Below are positions 7,900-17,827 of a DNA stretch of 64,000 nt, piece after piece (position 1 is the first letter of the stretch; every line of letters begins with the position of its first letter). Made by a program: the position numbers and the translations under genes. The stretch is taken from assembly GCF_017565305.1 (NCBI RefSeq), contig NZ_JAGEKP010000002.1:83094-147093 (forward strand). The letters are read 5' to 3'. Origin of the DNA: Leifsonia sp. TF02-11. GTDB taxonomy: Bacteria; Actinomycetota; Actinomycetes; Actinomycetales; Microbacteriaceae. A model generated the notes under the pieces. That model was given only the letters and a program-made list of their open reading frames with translations. It ran no database searches and was not told the DNA's origin.

Positions 7900-8910
7900 T
7901 CAGTACCGGTACGTCGGGGATACGAAGCCGATTCTCGCCGCTTGACCGCTTGGCATGTGGACGGCGAAGACGACCTCGAACTGGACCACGCTGCCTTTGG
8001 GGAAATTGCTGGGCATGAAAGCGTAGGTCTTGTTGTTCGCGATGATCGGGTTTTCACCGGGGTCGATGTTCGGGATGATTCCCGCTGTCGCGCCCGCGAA
8101 GCTGTGCTGGGCGTAGATCGAGTTGGTCGGCCCGGTGAGGATCCGTGTGCCGATATTGAGCCCGACTCCCTGGTACGGGTTACCCGGTGCGCCATTGGTG
8201 ACGATGCTGACAACCGATACGTCCATCCCGATCCGGACGGTCCCCCAGCCGCTCTTGAACCCTCCTGACTTCATGATCGCGCCGTACGGCACGTTGCCGA
8301 AGTTGTTGGTGAGCTTCACCCCGTCGTCGGTGGAGAATCGCAGATCGAGCAGAGGCCTGGTCGGTCCCACTGCCGTGAGCGCGACGATTCCGGCCGTGTG
8401 CGTGAACCATCGGGTGTCGGATCCGGAAACCGATATCTCACGCCACGTATTGGCCAGCGGAAGCAGACGGTAGCCACGCTCGACGGAACCGACCGGGAGC
8501 GAGGACAGCGACGCCGACCCCGGGGTGTAGAGCGGCTGGGTCGGGCTGGACACCGTCAGCACCCCGTCGGTCGTAGCGATCGGCGCCTTGACGGTGAGCG
8601 AGAAGGCGAGCCCGTTCAGCTTCGGCTGCGCCACCACCGTGAAGCCCGCGGTCACCGTCGCCGACAGTTGGAAATCGGCGGGCAACGTCTTACCGTCGGG
8701 CGGCACGACCACCCCCGTGATCGTCAACGACTGCCCCGCCAGGAGGTCATAGCTCTCACGATCCAACACGATCATTGCGGATACGCCCGGGGACACCGCA
8801 AAAGCCGGTGACCCCACCGACATCACGATCGCGGGCGCCGCCCACGCAGCCGTACGCGCGACAGTACGACGAGAGACCAGAGACGGGGGGACATGCGGTT
8901 CGGGGGTCAC
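7900..8910 (-). CDS. Tat-exported protein of unknown function, paralogue 1
   Basis: This predicted secreted protein has 336 residues. The N-terminus has a twin-arginine signal, SRRTVARTAAWAAPAIVM, with a likely cleavage after SPAFA near residue 39. The mature part is rich in Val, Thr, Ser and Pro and looks like beta-sandwich or adhesin-type surface protein sequence. An N-terminal portion (YDLLAGQSLTITGVVVPPDGK) resembles an immunoglobulin-like strand pattern. No LPXTG anchor, lipobox or catalytic motif is visible. The GTG start follows GTAGGAG at good spacing. It lies just downstream of a close paralogue, with its own AT-rich leader and the paralogue's terminator between. I do not recognise a named family. 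Confidence 0.7.
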   Translation of the reverse strand: MTPEPHVPPSLVSRRTVARTAAWAAPAIVMSVGSPAFAVSPGVSAMIVLDRESYDLLAGQSLTITGVVVPPDGKTLPADFQLSATVTAGFTVVAQPKLNGLAFSLTVKAPIATTDGVLTVSSPTQPLYTPGSASLSSLPVGSVERGYRLLPLANTWREISVSGSDTRWFTHTAGIVALTAVGPTRPLLDLRFSTDDGVKLTNNFGNVPYGAIMKSGGFKSGWGTVRIGMDVSVVSIVTNGAPGNPYQGVGLNIGTRILTGPTNSIYAQHSFAGATAGIIPNIDPGENPIIANNKTYAFMPSNFPKGSVVQFEVVFAVHMPSGQAARIGFVSPTYRY

Positions 8911-9022
8911 GAGAATTCTCCTACGGGTTACTCAGATATTGGATTTATGTTTTTCATTCTATACAGAGAAGAAGGAATCCACCACCCACGGGCTGCGGCG
9001 GCAGCTGAATGGGAACGACAAA

Positions 9023-9046
9023 GGCGCCCCCGGTCTCGGGGGCGCC
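9023..9046 (-). terminator. Terminator after Tat-exported paralogue 2
   Basis: GGCGCCCCCG (9023-9032) pairs perfectly with CGGGGGCGCC (9037-9046) around a four-base loop. On the minus strand it is followed by TTTGTCG. It separates the two paralogous genes, suggesting they are transcribed separately. Confidence 0.65.
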
Positions 9047-9112
9047 CTGGTCATGGAGCGGGATCGACGTGGTAACTGGATGTCGCACCACGTCGGGGGA
9101 TGTCGGCGGGAG

Positions 9113-10120
9113 CTAGTACCGGTATGTCGGGGACACGAAGCCGATCTTCGCCTTTTGGTCGCCCGGCATGTAGACGGTGAAGACGACCTCGAACTGTGCT
9201 GAGCTGCCCTTGGGGAAGTCGCCAGGCATGAACGCGTAGGTCTTGTTGTTCGCGGTGATCGGGGTTCGGTTCGGGTCGATGTTCGGCATGGTGGTCGCAG
9301 TCGCGCCGGCGAAGTTGTGGGTAAGGCCCATTGTGGTCGGCCCGGTGATGACCCGTGTGCCGATATTGAGCCCGACCCCCTGGTCCGGGTTACCTGGCCT
9401 TCCGCTGCTGGTGATGCTGACGACCATCGAGTCGACCATCAACGCGAGGGTTCCCCAACTGCTTCTGAACCCTCCTGTTTTCGTGATCGTGCCGTACGGC
9501 ACATTGCCGAAGTTGTCGGGGAGTTTCACCCCGTTGTCGGTGGAGAACCGCAGATCGAGCAGAGGCCTGGTCGGTCCCACTGCCGTGAGCGCGACGATTC
9601 CAGCCGCGTGCGTGAACCACCGGGTGTCGGACCCGGAGACCGACATCTCACGCCACGTATTGGCCAGTGGAAGCAGACGGTAGCCGCGCTCGACCGTACC
9701 GACCGGCAGCGAGGACAGCGACGCCGACCCCGGCGTGTAGAGCGGCTGGGTCGGGCTGGACACCGTCAGCACCCCGTCGGTCGTAGCGATCGGCGCCTTG
9801 ACGGTGAGCGAGAAGGCGAGCCCGTTCAGCTTCGGCTGCGCCACCACCGTGAAGCCCGCGGTCACCGTCGCCGACAGTTGGAAATCGGCGGGCAACGTCT
9901 TACCGTCGGGCGGCACGACCACCCCCGTGATCGTCAACGACTGCCCCGCCAGGACGTCGTAGCTTTCATGGTCCAACACGATCGTCGCCGCCAGTACGGG
10001 GGACGCTGCGAAGGCAGGGGACCCTGCCGACATCACGATCGCGGGCGCTGCCCACGCGGCCGTACGCGCCACAGTACGACGAGAGACCAGAGACGGGGGG
10101 ACATGTGGTTCGGGGGTCAC
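9113..10120 (-). CDS. Tat-exported protein of unknown function, paralogue 2
   Basis: Its 335 residues are closely similar to the protein at 7900-8910: the same SRRTVARTAAWAAPAIVM signal, and near-identity from about residue 61 to 165. The C-terminal third differs more (for example KIGFVSPTYRY against RIGFVSPTYRY, but WGTLALMVDSMVVSI against WGTVRIGMDVSVVSI). GTG at 10120 is chosen because TTGAGGAGAATT just before it supplies the ribosome site; an upstream TTG at 10135 lies inside that site. Its own promoter is visible at 10163-10191. Function unknown: exported, probably beta-rich, maybe surface-exposed. Confidence 0.7.
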   Translation of the reverse strand: MTPEPHVPPSLVSRRTVARTAAWAAPAIVMSAGSPAFAASPVLAATIVLDHESYDVLAGQSLTITGVVVPPDGKTLPADFQLSATVTAGFTVVAQPKLNGLAFSLTVKAPIATTDGVLTVSSPTQPLYTPGSASLSSLPVGTVERGYRLLPLANTWREMSVSGSDTRWFTHAAGIVALTAVGPTRPLLDLRFSTDNGVKLPDNFGNVPYGTITKTGGFRSSWGTLALMVDSMVVSITSSGRPGNPDQGVGLNIGTRVITGPTTMGLTHNFAGATATTMPNIDPNRTPITANNKTYAFMPGDFPKGSSAQFEVVFTVYMPGDQKAKIGFVSPTYRY

Positions 10121-10162
10121 AAGAATTCTCCTCAATTGAAAAATGCTACATGCTGCCTTGTT

Positions 10163-10191
10163 ATTTTAGACTTCAGCTACTCTAGCTTCAA
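10163..10191 (-). promoter_or_regulatory. Sigma-70-type promoter for Tat-exported paralogue 2
   Basis: On the minus strand TTGAAG (10191-10186) and TAAAAT (10168-10163) are separated by exactly 17 bases in a locally AT-rich stretch, 43 bases before the GTG start. This is the best two-box promoter in the window. Confidence 0.65.
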
Positions 10192-10251
10192 TTCGAAGCC
10201 CGCGCGACTCCGACCGCTCGGCGGTGGCGCCCCGCCGGGGGGATCGCTCGA

Positions 10252-10257
10252 TATCCT
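10252..10257 (+). promoter_or_regulatory. -10 hexamer TATCCT, leaderless start of the YihY-like gene
   Basis: TATCCT ends six bases before the GTG at 10264, with no ribosome site between: the same hexamer and spacing as manC. Confidence 0.55.
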
Positions 10258-10263
10258 TGCGGC

Positions 10264-11523
10264 GTGGCCAAGAAGTCCCGATCACCCGTAGCCGAGCGCG
10301 CCCAGCCTGGCGCGTCGGTGCAGCCGGACCCGTCGGTCCAGCGCGCCGAAGGGACGGTGGAACCCGAAGAGTCGCTCAAGGAGCGCATCCTCGACGCAGC
10401 CGAGCCGCTCAAGGAGCGTTTGGAGAAGCCGGTGGCCCGCGTCTCCCGTTGGGCCAAGTGGGTGCAGAGCCTGCGCCCCTACCGCGTCTACATCAACTAC
10501 TCGCACTCGGACGGCAACCTCCGAGCAGCCGGGATGGGCTTCCAGTCGCTGTTCGCGATCTTCGCCGCCGTCTGGCTGGGGTTCTCCGTCGCCGGTATCT
10601 GGCTCAGCGGCAACGAGCAGGTCTTCAACGCTCTCGTCGCGATCATCAACCGCGCCGTCCCCGGGCTGATCTCGACGCCGACGTCGGAGGGCGCCATCAA
10701 TGTCGAGCAGCTGCAATCGGCAACCGGGTTCGGCTGGTACGGCGCCATCGCGGCCATCGGCCTCCTCTGGACGGCCATCGGCTGGCTCTACTACACCCGC
10801 CAGGCCGTCCGGGCGGTCTTCGGGCTCAGCCGCGACACGACGAACTACGTGCTGCAGAAGATCCGGGATCTGTTCCTGGCGCTCGGGTTCGGTCTGGTGC
10901 TGATCGTCTCTGCGCTGCTCACCATCCTCAGCACGCAGGCGCTCGCGTTCATCCTCGACCTGATCGGGATCGGCTCGGATTCGTTCTGGGCGACGGCCGC
11001 CGCCCAGTTCTCCGGTCTTCTGGTGTCCGTCATCCTCAACATCTTCACGCTCGGCGCGATGTTCCGCGTCATGGCGCGCGTCTCGATCCCCTGGAAGAAC
11101 CTCTTCTTCGGGGTGCTGCTCGGCGCCGTGATCCTCGCCGCACTGAGCGCGCTCGGCGGCTACTTCCTCGGCGCCGCGACGAAGAACCCGCTGCTGGCGT
11201 CCTTCGCCGTCTTCGTCGGACTCCTGCTCTGGTTCAACCTCGTCTCGCGGGTCATCCTGCTGTCGGCGTCCTGGATCGCCGTCGGCATGTTCGACTCCGG
11301 GCTCTCGCCGCGGATGGTCACCCCGGAGCAGGCGGCCGCCGAGCGCGCAGCGGCCGAGTACGAGGCGCGCGTGCTCGTGGCCAGAGCGGAGCTCCAGAAC
11401 GCGAAGGACGACCTCGGCACGGCACGGTTCCTCGCGCGCCTCGGCGCGCAACGCAGGGTGGAGAAGGCCGAGCACCGGCTCAACGATCTGCTCGACGAGA
11501 GCAGCGTCAGCGCACGCCGCTAG
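10264..11523 (+). CDS. YihY/BrkB-family inner membrane protein
   Basis: A 419-residue polytopic membrane protein of the YihY/BrkB family, once misnamed ribonuclease BN. The exact transport or envelope role is unknown. A charged cytoplasmic N-terminus (about 75 residues) precedes [32 protein letters not shown], the typical entry to the first helix. Five or six more helices follow, with the family-like segments [23 protein letters not shown] and [17 protein letters not shown]. The last 90 residues are charged and helical. It has a probable leaderless start. Its TAG stop is part of the TAGGCT hexamer that may start xthA nine bases later. Confidence 0.85.
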   Translation: MAKKSRSPVAERAQPGASVQPDPSVQRAEGTVEPEESLKERILDAAEPLKERLEKPVARVSRWAKWVQSLRPYRVYINYSHSDGNLRAAGMGFQSLFAIFAAVWLGFSVAGIWLSGNEQVFNALVAIINRAVPGLISTPTSEGAINVEQLQSATGFGWYGAIAAIGLLWTAIGWLYYTRQAVRAVFGLSRDTTNYVLQKIRDLFLALGFGLVLIVSALLTILSTQALAFILDLIGIGSDSFWATAAAQFSGLLVSVILNIFTLGAMFRVMARVSIPWKNLFFGVLLGAVILAALSALGGYFLGAATKNPLLASFAVFVGLLLWFNLVSRVILLSASWIAVGMFDSGLSPRMVTPEQAAAERAAAEYEARVLVARAELQNAKDDLGTARFLARLGAQRRVEKAEHRLNDLLDESSVSARR

Positions 11524-11532
11524 GCTGGGAGC

Positions 11533-12369
11533 ATGCCCTCGAAACCCCTGCGCATCGCGACGGTCAACGTCAACGGCATCCGTGCCGCCTTCCGCAAGGG
11601 CATGGGCTCGTGGCTCGACGCGCGCGACGTCGACATCCTCGCACTGCAGGAGGTGCGCGCGTCCACCGAAGACCTCCAGGGTCTCCTCGGCGACGCGTGG
11701 GACATCGTGCACGACCCCGCCACGGCCAAGGGACGTGCCGGCGTCGCGATCGCCAGCAGGCACCGCGCGCACATCCACCGGGTCGAGCTCGGCGCGGCCG
11801 AGTTCGACAGCGCGGGCCGCTGGCTCGAGGCCGACTACGAGATCGGCTCGAAGGTCGTCACGGTGGTGAGCGCGTACGTGCACTCCGGCGAGGCCGGAAC
11901 CGAGAAGCAGGACGCCAAGTACACCTTCCTCGACGCGATGGAGGCACGGCTTCCCGAGCTGCAGAAGCACAACCCGCTCGCCGTCGTCATGGGCGACCTC
12001 AATGTCGGCCACCGCACGCTCGACATCCGCAACTGGAAGGGCAACGTCAAGCGGGCCGGCTTCCTCCCGGAGGAGCGTGCCTACTTCGACCGGATCCTCG
12101 GTGCGGAGGGCGACCCGCGGTACAACGACGGCGCCGGGCTCGGCTGGGTCGACGTCGGGCGCAAGGCCGCAGGAGAAGTCGACGGCCCGTACACCTGGTG
12201 GTCGTGGCGCGGTCAGGCGTTCGACAACGACACCGGGTGGCGCATCGACTACCAGCTGGCCTCCCCCGCCCTCGCGGCGACGGTGAAGAACTACGCGGTC
12301 GACCGGGCAGCGGCCTACGACGAGCGATGGTCCGACCACACCCCCGTGGTCGTCGACTACGCCATCTGA
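11533..12369 (+). CDS. xthA: Exodeoxyribonuclease III / AP endonuclease
   Basis: It repairs abasic sites and 3' blocks in DNA. The 278-residue protein carries the exonuclease-endonuclease-phosphatase fold: [15 protein letters not shown] (metal-coordinating Asn), ILALQEVR (catalytic Glu), [10 protein letters not shown] (Asp and Asn) and [11 protein letters not shown] (final Asp-His). It starts nine bases after the YihY-like gene, with TAGGCT six bases before the ATG and no ribosome site, so it may have its own leaderless transcript as well as read-through. Confidence 0.93.
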   Translation: MPSKPLRIATVNVNGIRAAFRKGMGSWLDARDVDILALQEVRASTEDLQGLLGDAWDIVHDPATAKGRAGVAIASRHRAHIHRVELGAAEFDSAGRWLEADYEIGSKVVTVVSAYVHSGEAGTEKQDAKYTFLDAMEARLPELQKHNPLAVVMGDLNVGHRTLDIRNWKGNVKRAGFLPEERAYFDRILGAEGDPRYNDGAGLGWVDVGRKAAGEVDGPYTWWSWRGQAFDNDTGWRIDYQLASPALAATVKNYAVDRAAAYDERWSDHTPVVVDYAI

Positions 12370-12449
12370 GCGCAGCAGGGCCGCAGACGCACCCGCACTC
12401 CCATCCAGACCCGAGCCCGACAGCGGGCATCGACTTCGAAGGCACAGAC

Positions 12450-13460
12450 ATGAGCACACTCCCCCGCCTCTACTCCGGCATGCAGCCGTCGGCGGACTCC
12501 CTCCACCTCGGCAACTACATCGGCGCGCTCCTGCAGTGGAAAGACCTGCAGAGCACCCACGACGCGTTCTTCTCCGTCGTCGACCTGCACGCGATCACCG
12601 TGGCGCAGGACCCCGCGGAGCTGCGCGAGAAGACCCGCCGCACGGCGGCGCAGTACATCGCAGCGGGCATCGACCCCTCCGCCTCCACGCTGTACGTGCA
12701 GTCGCACGTGCCGGCGCACGCGCAGCTGGCCTGGGTGCTCAACACGATCACCGGGTTCGGCGAGGCGTCGCGGATGACGCAGTTCAAAGACAAGTCGGCC
12801 AAGCAGGGTGCCGACGCCACCTCCGTCGGCCTCTTCGCCTACCCGGTGCTGATGGCCGCGGACATCCTGCTCTACGACACCGAGGTCGTCCCGGTCGGCG
12901 ACGACCAGCGCCAGCACGTCGAGTTGACGCGCGACCTGGCCGAGCGGTTCAACAAGCGCTTCGGCGAGACCTTCGTGGTGCCGCAGGCGATGATCCTGAA
13001 GGACGGTGCGCGCATCTACGACCTCCAGAACCCGGAGTCGAAGATGTCCAAGTCGGCCGACTCGGGCGCCGGGATCATCTGGCTGCTCGACGAGCCCGAC
13101 GTGACCCGCAAGAAGATCATGCGGGCCGTCACCGACACCGACGGCGTCGTGTCGTTCGACCGCGCGGGCAAGCCGGGCATCTCGAATCTGCTGAACATCT
13201 ATTCGGCGCTCAGCGGCCGCGCGGTGGCCGACATCGAGCTCGACTACGACGGCAAAGGCTACGGCGACTTCAAGAAGGGGCTCGTGGAGGTCGTGGTCGA
13301 GACGTTCGGCCCGGTGCGCGAGCGCGCGCTCGACCTGCTCGGCGACCCGGCCGAGCTCGACCGCATCCTCGCCGGCAACGCCGAGCGCGCGAGCGAGGTC
13401 GCCGAGCGCACGCTGGCCAAGGCGTACAACGCGGTCGGGCTGCTCCGGCGGGCACGCTGA
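12450..13460 (+). CDS. trpS: Tryptophanyl-tRNA synthetase
   Basis: It charges tRNA-Trp. The 336-residue class I synthetase has the HIGH-type motif in [17 protein letters not shown] and the KMSKS loop ([10 protein letters not shown] at about residue 192-201). [19 protein letters not shown] is the family's conserved dimer and substrate region. The length is normal. The start ATG at 12450 follows GAAGG nine bases upstream. Its TGA overlaps the ATG of the following acetyltransferase gene. Confidence 0.95.
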   Translation: MSTLPRLYSGMQPSADSLHLGNYIGALLQWKDLQSTHDAFFSVVDLHAITVAQDPAELREKTRRTAAQYIAAGIDPSASTLYVQSHVPAHAQLAWVLNTITGFGEASRMTQFKDKSAKQGADATSVGLFAYPVLMAADILLYDTEVVPVGDDQRQHVELTRDLAERFNKRFGETFVVPQAMILKDGARIYDLQNPESKMSKSADSGAGIIWLLDEPDVTRKKIMRAVTDTDGVVSFDRAGKPGISNLLNIYSALSGRAVADIELDYDGKGYGDFKKGLVEVVVETFGPVRERALDLLGDPAELDRILAGNAERASEVAERTLAKAYNAVGLLRRAR

Positions 13461-14062
13461 TGGTGCGGGCGCCGAGGGAGTTGGCCGGCGGGCCGCTGAT
13501 CCTGTCGGCGCCCGGCTCCGACGACATCGACAGGATCGCGGACCTCTGCCGCGACCCGCGCATCGCCGCGTGGACCACCGTGCCCACGCCGTACGAGCGG
13601 ACGCACGCCGAGGGCTTCGTCACGCGCGTCGTCCCCGACGGGTGGACCAGCGGCCGCGAGTGCACGTGGGCGATCCGCGAGGCGACGACGCACGTGCTGC
13701 ACGGGATGATCGGGCTGCACCACATCGACGAGGGCGAGGGCGAGATCGGCTACTGGCTCGCCGAAGAGGCGCGAGGACGCGGCTGGATGGCGCGCGCCGT
13801 TCAGGTCGTGCTCGACTTCGCGTTCGCCGAGGCGCCCGACGGCCTGGGGCTCCAGCGCGTCGTGTGGCACGCCTACGCCGGCAACGCGGCGAGCGCGGCG
13901 GTCGCGCGTCGGGCCGGCTTCCAGTGGGAGGGCGTCGCCCGGCTCGGCGTCGCCCACCGCGGGGTGCGACGCGACGACTGGCAGGCCGGCCTGTTGGCGA
14001 CCGACCCGCGTGAGTCGTCGAGCGGCTGGCCGGAGTACACCTACATCCAGGCGCCCGCGTGA
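13460..14062 (+). CDS. GNAT acetyltransferase (RimJ/RimL type)
   Basis: A 200-residue acetyl-CoA-dependent acetyltransferase. The central GEGEIGYWLAEEARGRGWMARAVQVVLDFAF holds the acetyl-CoA-binding motif A (RGRGWM), followed by LQRVVWHAYAGNAASAAVARRAGFQWEGV, the usual RimJ-type motif B region. The substrate is unknown; protein N-termini or small amines are possible. It overlaps trpS by one base and the HAD hydrolase by four (GTGA), so the three are co-translated. Confidence 0.85.
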   Translation: MVRAPRELAGGPLILSAPGSDDIDRIADLCRDPRIAAWTTVPTPYERTHAEGFVTRVVPDGWTSGRECTWAIREATTHVLHGMIGLHHIDEGEGEIGYWLAEEARGRGWMARAVQVVLDFAFAEAPDGLGLQRVVWHAYAGNAASAAVARRAGFQWEGVARLGVAHRGVRRDDWQAGLLATDPRESSSGWPEYTYIQAPA

Positions 14063-14811
14063 GCCGCATCCGCGTCGTACTCTTCGACCTCGACGACACG
14101 CTGTTCGCGCACCGCGCGGCCGTCTCGAGCGGCATCCAGCGCTACGCCGCGACACTGGGCGAACCGTACGGCACGATGGACGCTGTCGACCTGGTGGCGC
14201 TCTGGCACGACCTGGAGGAGCAGCACTACCACTCCTACCTCGCCGGCCGTCTCGACTTCGAGGGCCAGCGCCAGGCGCGGGCGCGCGACTTCGCGGCCCG
14301 GCACGGCATCGAGCTCGGGGCCGCAGAGGCCAGCGCGTGGTTCGCCGACTACTTCGAGCACTACGTCGCCGCCTGGTCGCTCCACCACGACGCCCTCCGC
14401 TGTCTCGACGCACTCGAGGCGACGATCCCCGGTGTCCGGTTCGGACTCATCACCAACGGCGACCTCGCGTTCCAGCGCCGCAAGGTCGAGGCGGTGGGCC
14501 TCGACGTCCGGATGGATCACCTCATCGCGTCCGGCGAGGTGGGTGTCGCCAAGCCCGACGCCCGCATCTTCGAGGAAGCCTGCTCGGAGTTCGGCGTGCG
14601 GCCCGAGCAGGCGGTCTACGTCGGAGACCGGCTGCGCACGGACGCGATCGGCGCAGCACGCGCCGGCCTGACCGGGGTCTGGCTGAACCGCCGCGGCGAC
14701 GTTCCGCCGGCCGAGGACGCTGCCGAGGCGGCCGCCGTCGGCGTGATCGAGCTCACCTCACTCGACGCGCTGCCCGACGCGCTCGGCCTGGAGGCGCCGA
14801 CCTCCGCCTGA
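14059..14811 (+). CDS. HAD-superfamily hydrolase
   Basis: A 250-residue phosphatase-like enzyme. Motif I VVLFDLDDTLFAH carries the nucleophile Asp, FGLITNGD is motif II, VAKPDARIFEEAC supplies the motif III lysine, and VYVGDRLRTDAIGA is motif IV. The cap is helical (C1). The substrate is not predictable; a nucleotide or sugar phosphate is usual for this shape. The GTG start overlaps the GNAT stop. Its end is 25 bases from the opposing LCP gene, whose stop region pairs weakly with it (CTGAGC/GCTCAG). Confidence 0.88.
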   Translation: MSRIRVVLFDLDDTLFAHRAAVSSGIQRYAATLGEPYGTMDAVDLVALWHDLEEQHYHSYLAGRLDFEGQRQARARDFAARHGIELGAAEASAWFADYFEHYVAAWSLHHDALRCLDALEATIPGVRFGLITNGDLAFQRRKVEAVGLDVRMDHLIASGEVGVAKPDARIFEEACSEFGVRPEQAVYVGDRLRTDAIGAARAGLTGVWLNRRGDVPPAEDAAEAAAVGVIELTSLDALPDALGLEAPTSA

Positions 14812-14836
14812 GCACGGTCGATGCGCCGCCCCGCGC

Positions 14837-16102
14837 TCAGTTGCCCTTGGTGCAGGTCTGCTGGGCCGCCGTCTGGCCCGTCACGTTCGAGGGGAGGCTG
14901 ACGGAGGTGGGGCTCGGGGTGGGAGCGGAGCCTGCCGCCGCGGTGGCGCTGGGCGCGGGCGAGGGGGTCGCGCTGGGCGTCGCCGACGGTGCCGGCGTCG
15001 CCGACTCGGTGCCGGAGCCGGTCGTCCCCGTGAGCACGACGGGGGTGTCCGTGGTCAGCGCCTGCTTGAGCGCGCGAACGCCGGAGGGTTCCGGCACGAC
15101 CCGGTTGGTGTTGTCGGGGTCGGTCATCGACGGGTACTGCAGGAACACGAAGTCGCTCAGTGGAACGCTCTTGAGCGCCAGGCCGATCGAGACGATCGTG
15201 GTCGGCGAGTCGAGCGTGTCCGAGAGGGTCAGGTTGGACGTCGCCGCCTTCGCCAGCGTGTAGAGCGTCAGCGGGTTCGTCAGCACTCCTGCGCTGGTCA
15301 TCGTGCGCAGCAGGGAGGACAGGAAGAGCTGCTGGTTGCTGATCCTGCCGAGGTCGCTGCCGTCGCCGACGCCGTGCCGGCTGCGCACGAAGGCGAGCGC
15401 CTCCTGTCCGACGAGGGTCTGCTGCCCCGCGGGGAGTTTCAAACCCACGTACGGGTCGGTGAGCGGCGTCGCCAAGCACACGGGAACGCCTCCCACGGCG
15501 TTGGACATCGCGATGACGCCGTCGAAGCTGATCTCGGCGGCGTACGGGATGGTGAGACCGGTGAGCGCCTCCGCCGTCAGCACGACGCAGGAGAGCCCGC
15601 CCGTCGACAGCGTGGTGTTGAACTGCGCGCTTTCCTGCGGCGACGTCGAGCCGCCACCCGAGGTCGGGCACGACGGGATGGGCGCCATCAGGTCGCGGGG
15701 GATGCTGATGACCGTCGCGTGCTTGTGGTCGGCGGAGAGGTGCAGCACCATCGTGACGTCGTTGTTGCCTGCGCCCGAACTGCCGGCGAGCTCGTCCGCG
15801 GACGAGAACTGGCCGCCCTGGCCCGTGCGTGTGTCCGTGCCGGCGAGCAGGATGTTGACCGCCCCCGACTCGGCGCCGACGCTGGGCGGGGTGACCGACT
15901 TGCCGGACGCGGACACGAGGTGGATGGACGGTTTGAGCGAGCGCACGGTGTCCTGCACCGCATACGCGGCGATGCCGCCGACGGCGAGCAGCACGACGGC
16001 GACGCCGGAGGCGAGCAACCGCGCCAGCGGCCCGCGCGCGCGGCGCACGGGGAGCCGGCCGTGGCGCACAGGGAGCGGGCGCACGACGGAAGAATGCCTC
16101 AT
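14837..16102 (-). CDS. LytR-CpsA-Psr (LCP) family cell-wall ligase
   Basis: LCP proteins transfer undecaprenyl-linked polymers to peptidoglycan outside the membrane. This 421-residue protein has a basic N-terminus, one membrane helix (LLASGVAVVLLAVGGIAAYAV, about residues 32-52) and an extracellular LCP domain: LLAGTDTRTG, TMVLHLSADHKHATVISIPRDLMAPIP (the arginine-rich phosphate-binding site), VPVCLATPL and EALAFVRSRHGVGDGSDLGRISNQQLF. A Ser/Thr/Pro/Ala-rich tail follows and ends in a Cys-containing TAAQQTCTKGN. ATG at 16102 is chosen over an upstream start because TACTGT lies exactly six bases before it (leaderless) and the longer form adds an arginine-rich, non-conserved stretch. Confidence 0.88.
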   Translation of the reverse strand: MRHSSVVRPLPVRHGRLPVRRARGPLARLLASGVAVVLLAVGGIAAYAVQDTVRSLKPSIHLVSASGKSVTPPSVGAESGAVNILLAGTDTRTGQGGQFSSADELAGSSGAGNNDVTMVLHLSADHKHATVISIPRDLMAPIPSCPTSGGGSTSPQESAQFNTTLSTGGLSCVVLTAEALTGLTIPYAAEISFDGVIAMSNAVGGVPVCLATPLTDPYVGLKLPAGQQTLVGQEALAFVRSRHGVGDGSDLGRISNQQLFLSSLLRTMTSAGVLTNPLTLYTLAKAATSNLTLSDTLDSPTTIVSIGLALKSVPLSDFVFLQYPSMTDPDNTNRVVPEPSGVRALKQALTTDTPVVLTGTTGSGTESATPAPSATPSATPSPAPSATAAAGSAPTPSPTSVSLPSNVTGQTAAQQTCTKGN

Positions 16103-16186
16103 GCGAGCACAGTAGGCGACCAGTCTGCGGGAAACCTCTCGCACGGATGAGGAAACCGACAGACGGCGGGTCGACGACCGCACGCG

Positions 16187-16220
16187 CGAACGCCGCCCGA
16201 CGGGAGCCGGGCGGCGTTCG
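16187..16220 (-). terminator. Terminator hairpin after glpK
   Basis: A 13-base perfect stem (CGAACGCCGCCCG with CGGGCGGCGTTCG) and an eight-base loop begin 17 bases beyond the glpK stop, ahead of the LCP gene, which reads the same way. Confidence 0.7.
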
Positions 16221-16237
16221 GTGGAACAGCGTGGAGG

Positions 16238-17752
16238 TTACTTCACGTCGTCGTCGACCCAGTCGAACGTCTTCGTGACGGCCTTCTTCCACAGGCGCAG
16301 CTGGCGGTCGCGCTCGGCTGGCTCCATGTCCGGCGTCCAGCGACGGTCCTCCTGCCAGTTCTTGCGCAGGTCGTCCAGGTCGCTCCAGAAGCCGACAGCG
16401 AGACCCGCGGCGTAGGCGGCGCCCAGCGCCGTCGTCTCCGCGACGACCGGTCGCACGACCGGCACGCCGAGGATGTCCGCCTGGAACTGCATGAGCGTGT
16501 TGTTGGCGATCATGCCGCCGTCCACCTTGAGCTCCTGCAGCTCGACACCGGAGTCGGCGTTGACCGCGTCCAGCACCTCGCGGGTCTGGAAGGCGGTGGC
16601 CTCCAGCACCGCGCGGGCGATGTGACCCTTGTTGACGTAGCGCGTGAGGCCGACGAGGGCACCGCGCGCGTCCGCCCGCCAGTACGGCGCGAACAGTCCG
16701 GAGAACGCGGGCACGAAGTACGCGCCTCCGTTGTCCTCGACGGTCTTCGCCAGGTCCTCGATCTCGGGGGCGCTGGAGATGATACCGAGGTTGTCGCGCA
16801 GCCACTGCACCAGCGAACCGGTGACGGCGATCGAGCCCTCCAGGGCGTAGTGCGACTTCTCGTCGCCCAGCTTGTAGCCGAGCGTCGTCAGGAGGCCGTT
16901 CTTGGAGTGGACGATCTCCTCACCCGTGTTGAAGATGAGGAAGTTGCCGGTGCCGTAGGTGTTCTTGGACTCGCCCGGGTCGAACGCGGCCTGGCCGAAC
17001 GTGGCGGCCTGCTGGTCGCCGAGGATGCCGGCGACGGGCACCTCGCGCAGCAGGCTGGACGACTCGACCGTGCCGTAGACCTCGGAGGAGCTCTTGATCT
17101 CCGGGAGCATCGACTTCGGGACGCCGAACGCCTCGAGGATGTCGTCGCGCCAGGTGAGCGTCTCCAGATCCATGAACATGGTGCGCGACGCGTTGGTCAC
17201 GTCGGTGGCGTGCACGCCGCCGTCGGGGCCGCCGGTCAGGTTCCAGAGCACCCATGCGTCGGTGTTGCCGAAGAGCAGCTCACCGCGCTCGGCGCGCTCG
17301 CGTGCGCCCTCCACGTTCTCGAGGATCCACGCGATCTTGGTGCCCGAGAAGTAGGTCGCCAGCGGGAGGCCGACGATCTGCTTGAAGCGCTCGACGCCGC
17401 CGTCGGCGGCGAGGCGGTCGACGATCGGCTGCGTGCGGGTGTCCTGCCAGACGATGGCGTTGTACACCGGCTCGCCGGTGTTCTTGTCCCAGACCACCGC
17501 GGTCTCGCGCTGGTTGGTGATACCGACCGCCGCGATGTCGTGACGGGTCAGGTCCGCCTTCGACAGCGCCTGGCCGATCACCTCGCGGGTGTTGTTCCAG
17601 ATCTCCTTCGGGTCGTGCTCGACCCACCCGGCCTTCGGGAAGATCTGCTCGTGCTCCAGCTGTCCAGTCGAGACGATCGACCCGGACTTGTCGAAGATGA
17701 TCGCCCTGGTGCTCGTTGTGCCCTGGTCGATAGCGACGACGTAGTCGGCCAT
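16238..17752 (-). CDS. glpK: Glycerol kinase
   Basis: It phosphorylates glycerol to glycerol 3-phosphate with ATP in the cytoplasm, trapping glycerol brought in by GlpF. The 504-residue FGGY kinase begins [21 protein letters not shown] (phosphate-binding loop) and has [21 protein letters not shown], the substrate Arg/Glu/Asp residues in WQDTRTQPI, and the FGGY signature region [20 protein letters not shown]. The length is normal. It is last in the glpD-glpF-glpK series; AAAGGAGTCACCTT precedes its ATG. Confidence 0.95.
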   Translation of the reverse strand: MADYVVAIDQGTTSTRAIIFDKSGSIVSTGQLEHEQIFPKAGWVEHDPKEIWNNTREVIGQALSKADLTRHDIAAVGITNQRETAVVWDKNTGEPVYNAIVWQDTRTQPIVDRLAADGGVERFKQIVGLPLATYFSGTKIAWILENVEGARERAERGELLFGNTDAWVLWNLTGGPDGGVHATDVTNASRTMFMDLETLTWRDDILEAFGVPKSMLPEIKSSSEVYGTVESSSLLREVPVAGILGDQQAATFGQAAFDPGESKNTYGTGNFLIFNTGEEIVHSKNGLLTTLGYKLGDEKSHYALEGSIAVTGSLVQWLRDNLGIISSAPEIEDLAKTVEDNGGAYFVPAFSGLFAPYWRADARGALVGLTRYVNKGHIARAVLEATAFQTREVLDAVNADSGVELQELKVDGGMIANNTLMQFQADILGVPVVRPVVAETTALGAAYAAGLAVGFWSDLDDLRKNWQEDRRWTPDMEPAERDRQLRLWKKAVTKTFDWVDDDVK

Positions 17753-17790
17753 AAGGTGACTCCTTTGTTCTTTGGGGGTGGGACTGAAGA

Positions 17791-17820
17791 GGGCCGGTCG
17801 GGGTCTCCCCCGGCCGGCCC
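17791..17820 (-). other. Hairpin between glpF and glpK
   Basis: GGGCCGG and CGGGG (17791-17803) can pair with CCCCG and CCGGCCC (17808-17820), with a short loop. It lies in the 75-base gap just after glpF. It may slow or partly terminate transcription, or protect the glpF 3' end. Its function is a guess. Confidence 0.35.
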
Positions 17821-17827
17821 CCGGGTG

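Noticed and set aside
10121..10135. TTG at 10135 as start of the second Tat-exported protein
   Set aside because: It lies inside the AGGAG site that serves the GTG at 10120, and the paralogue starts at the equivalent GTG.
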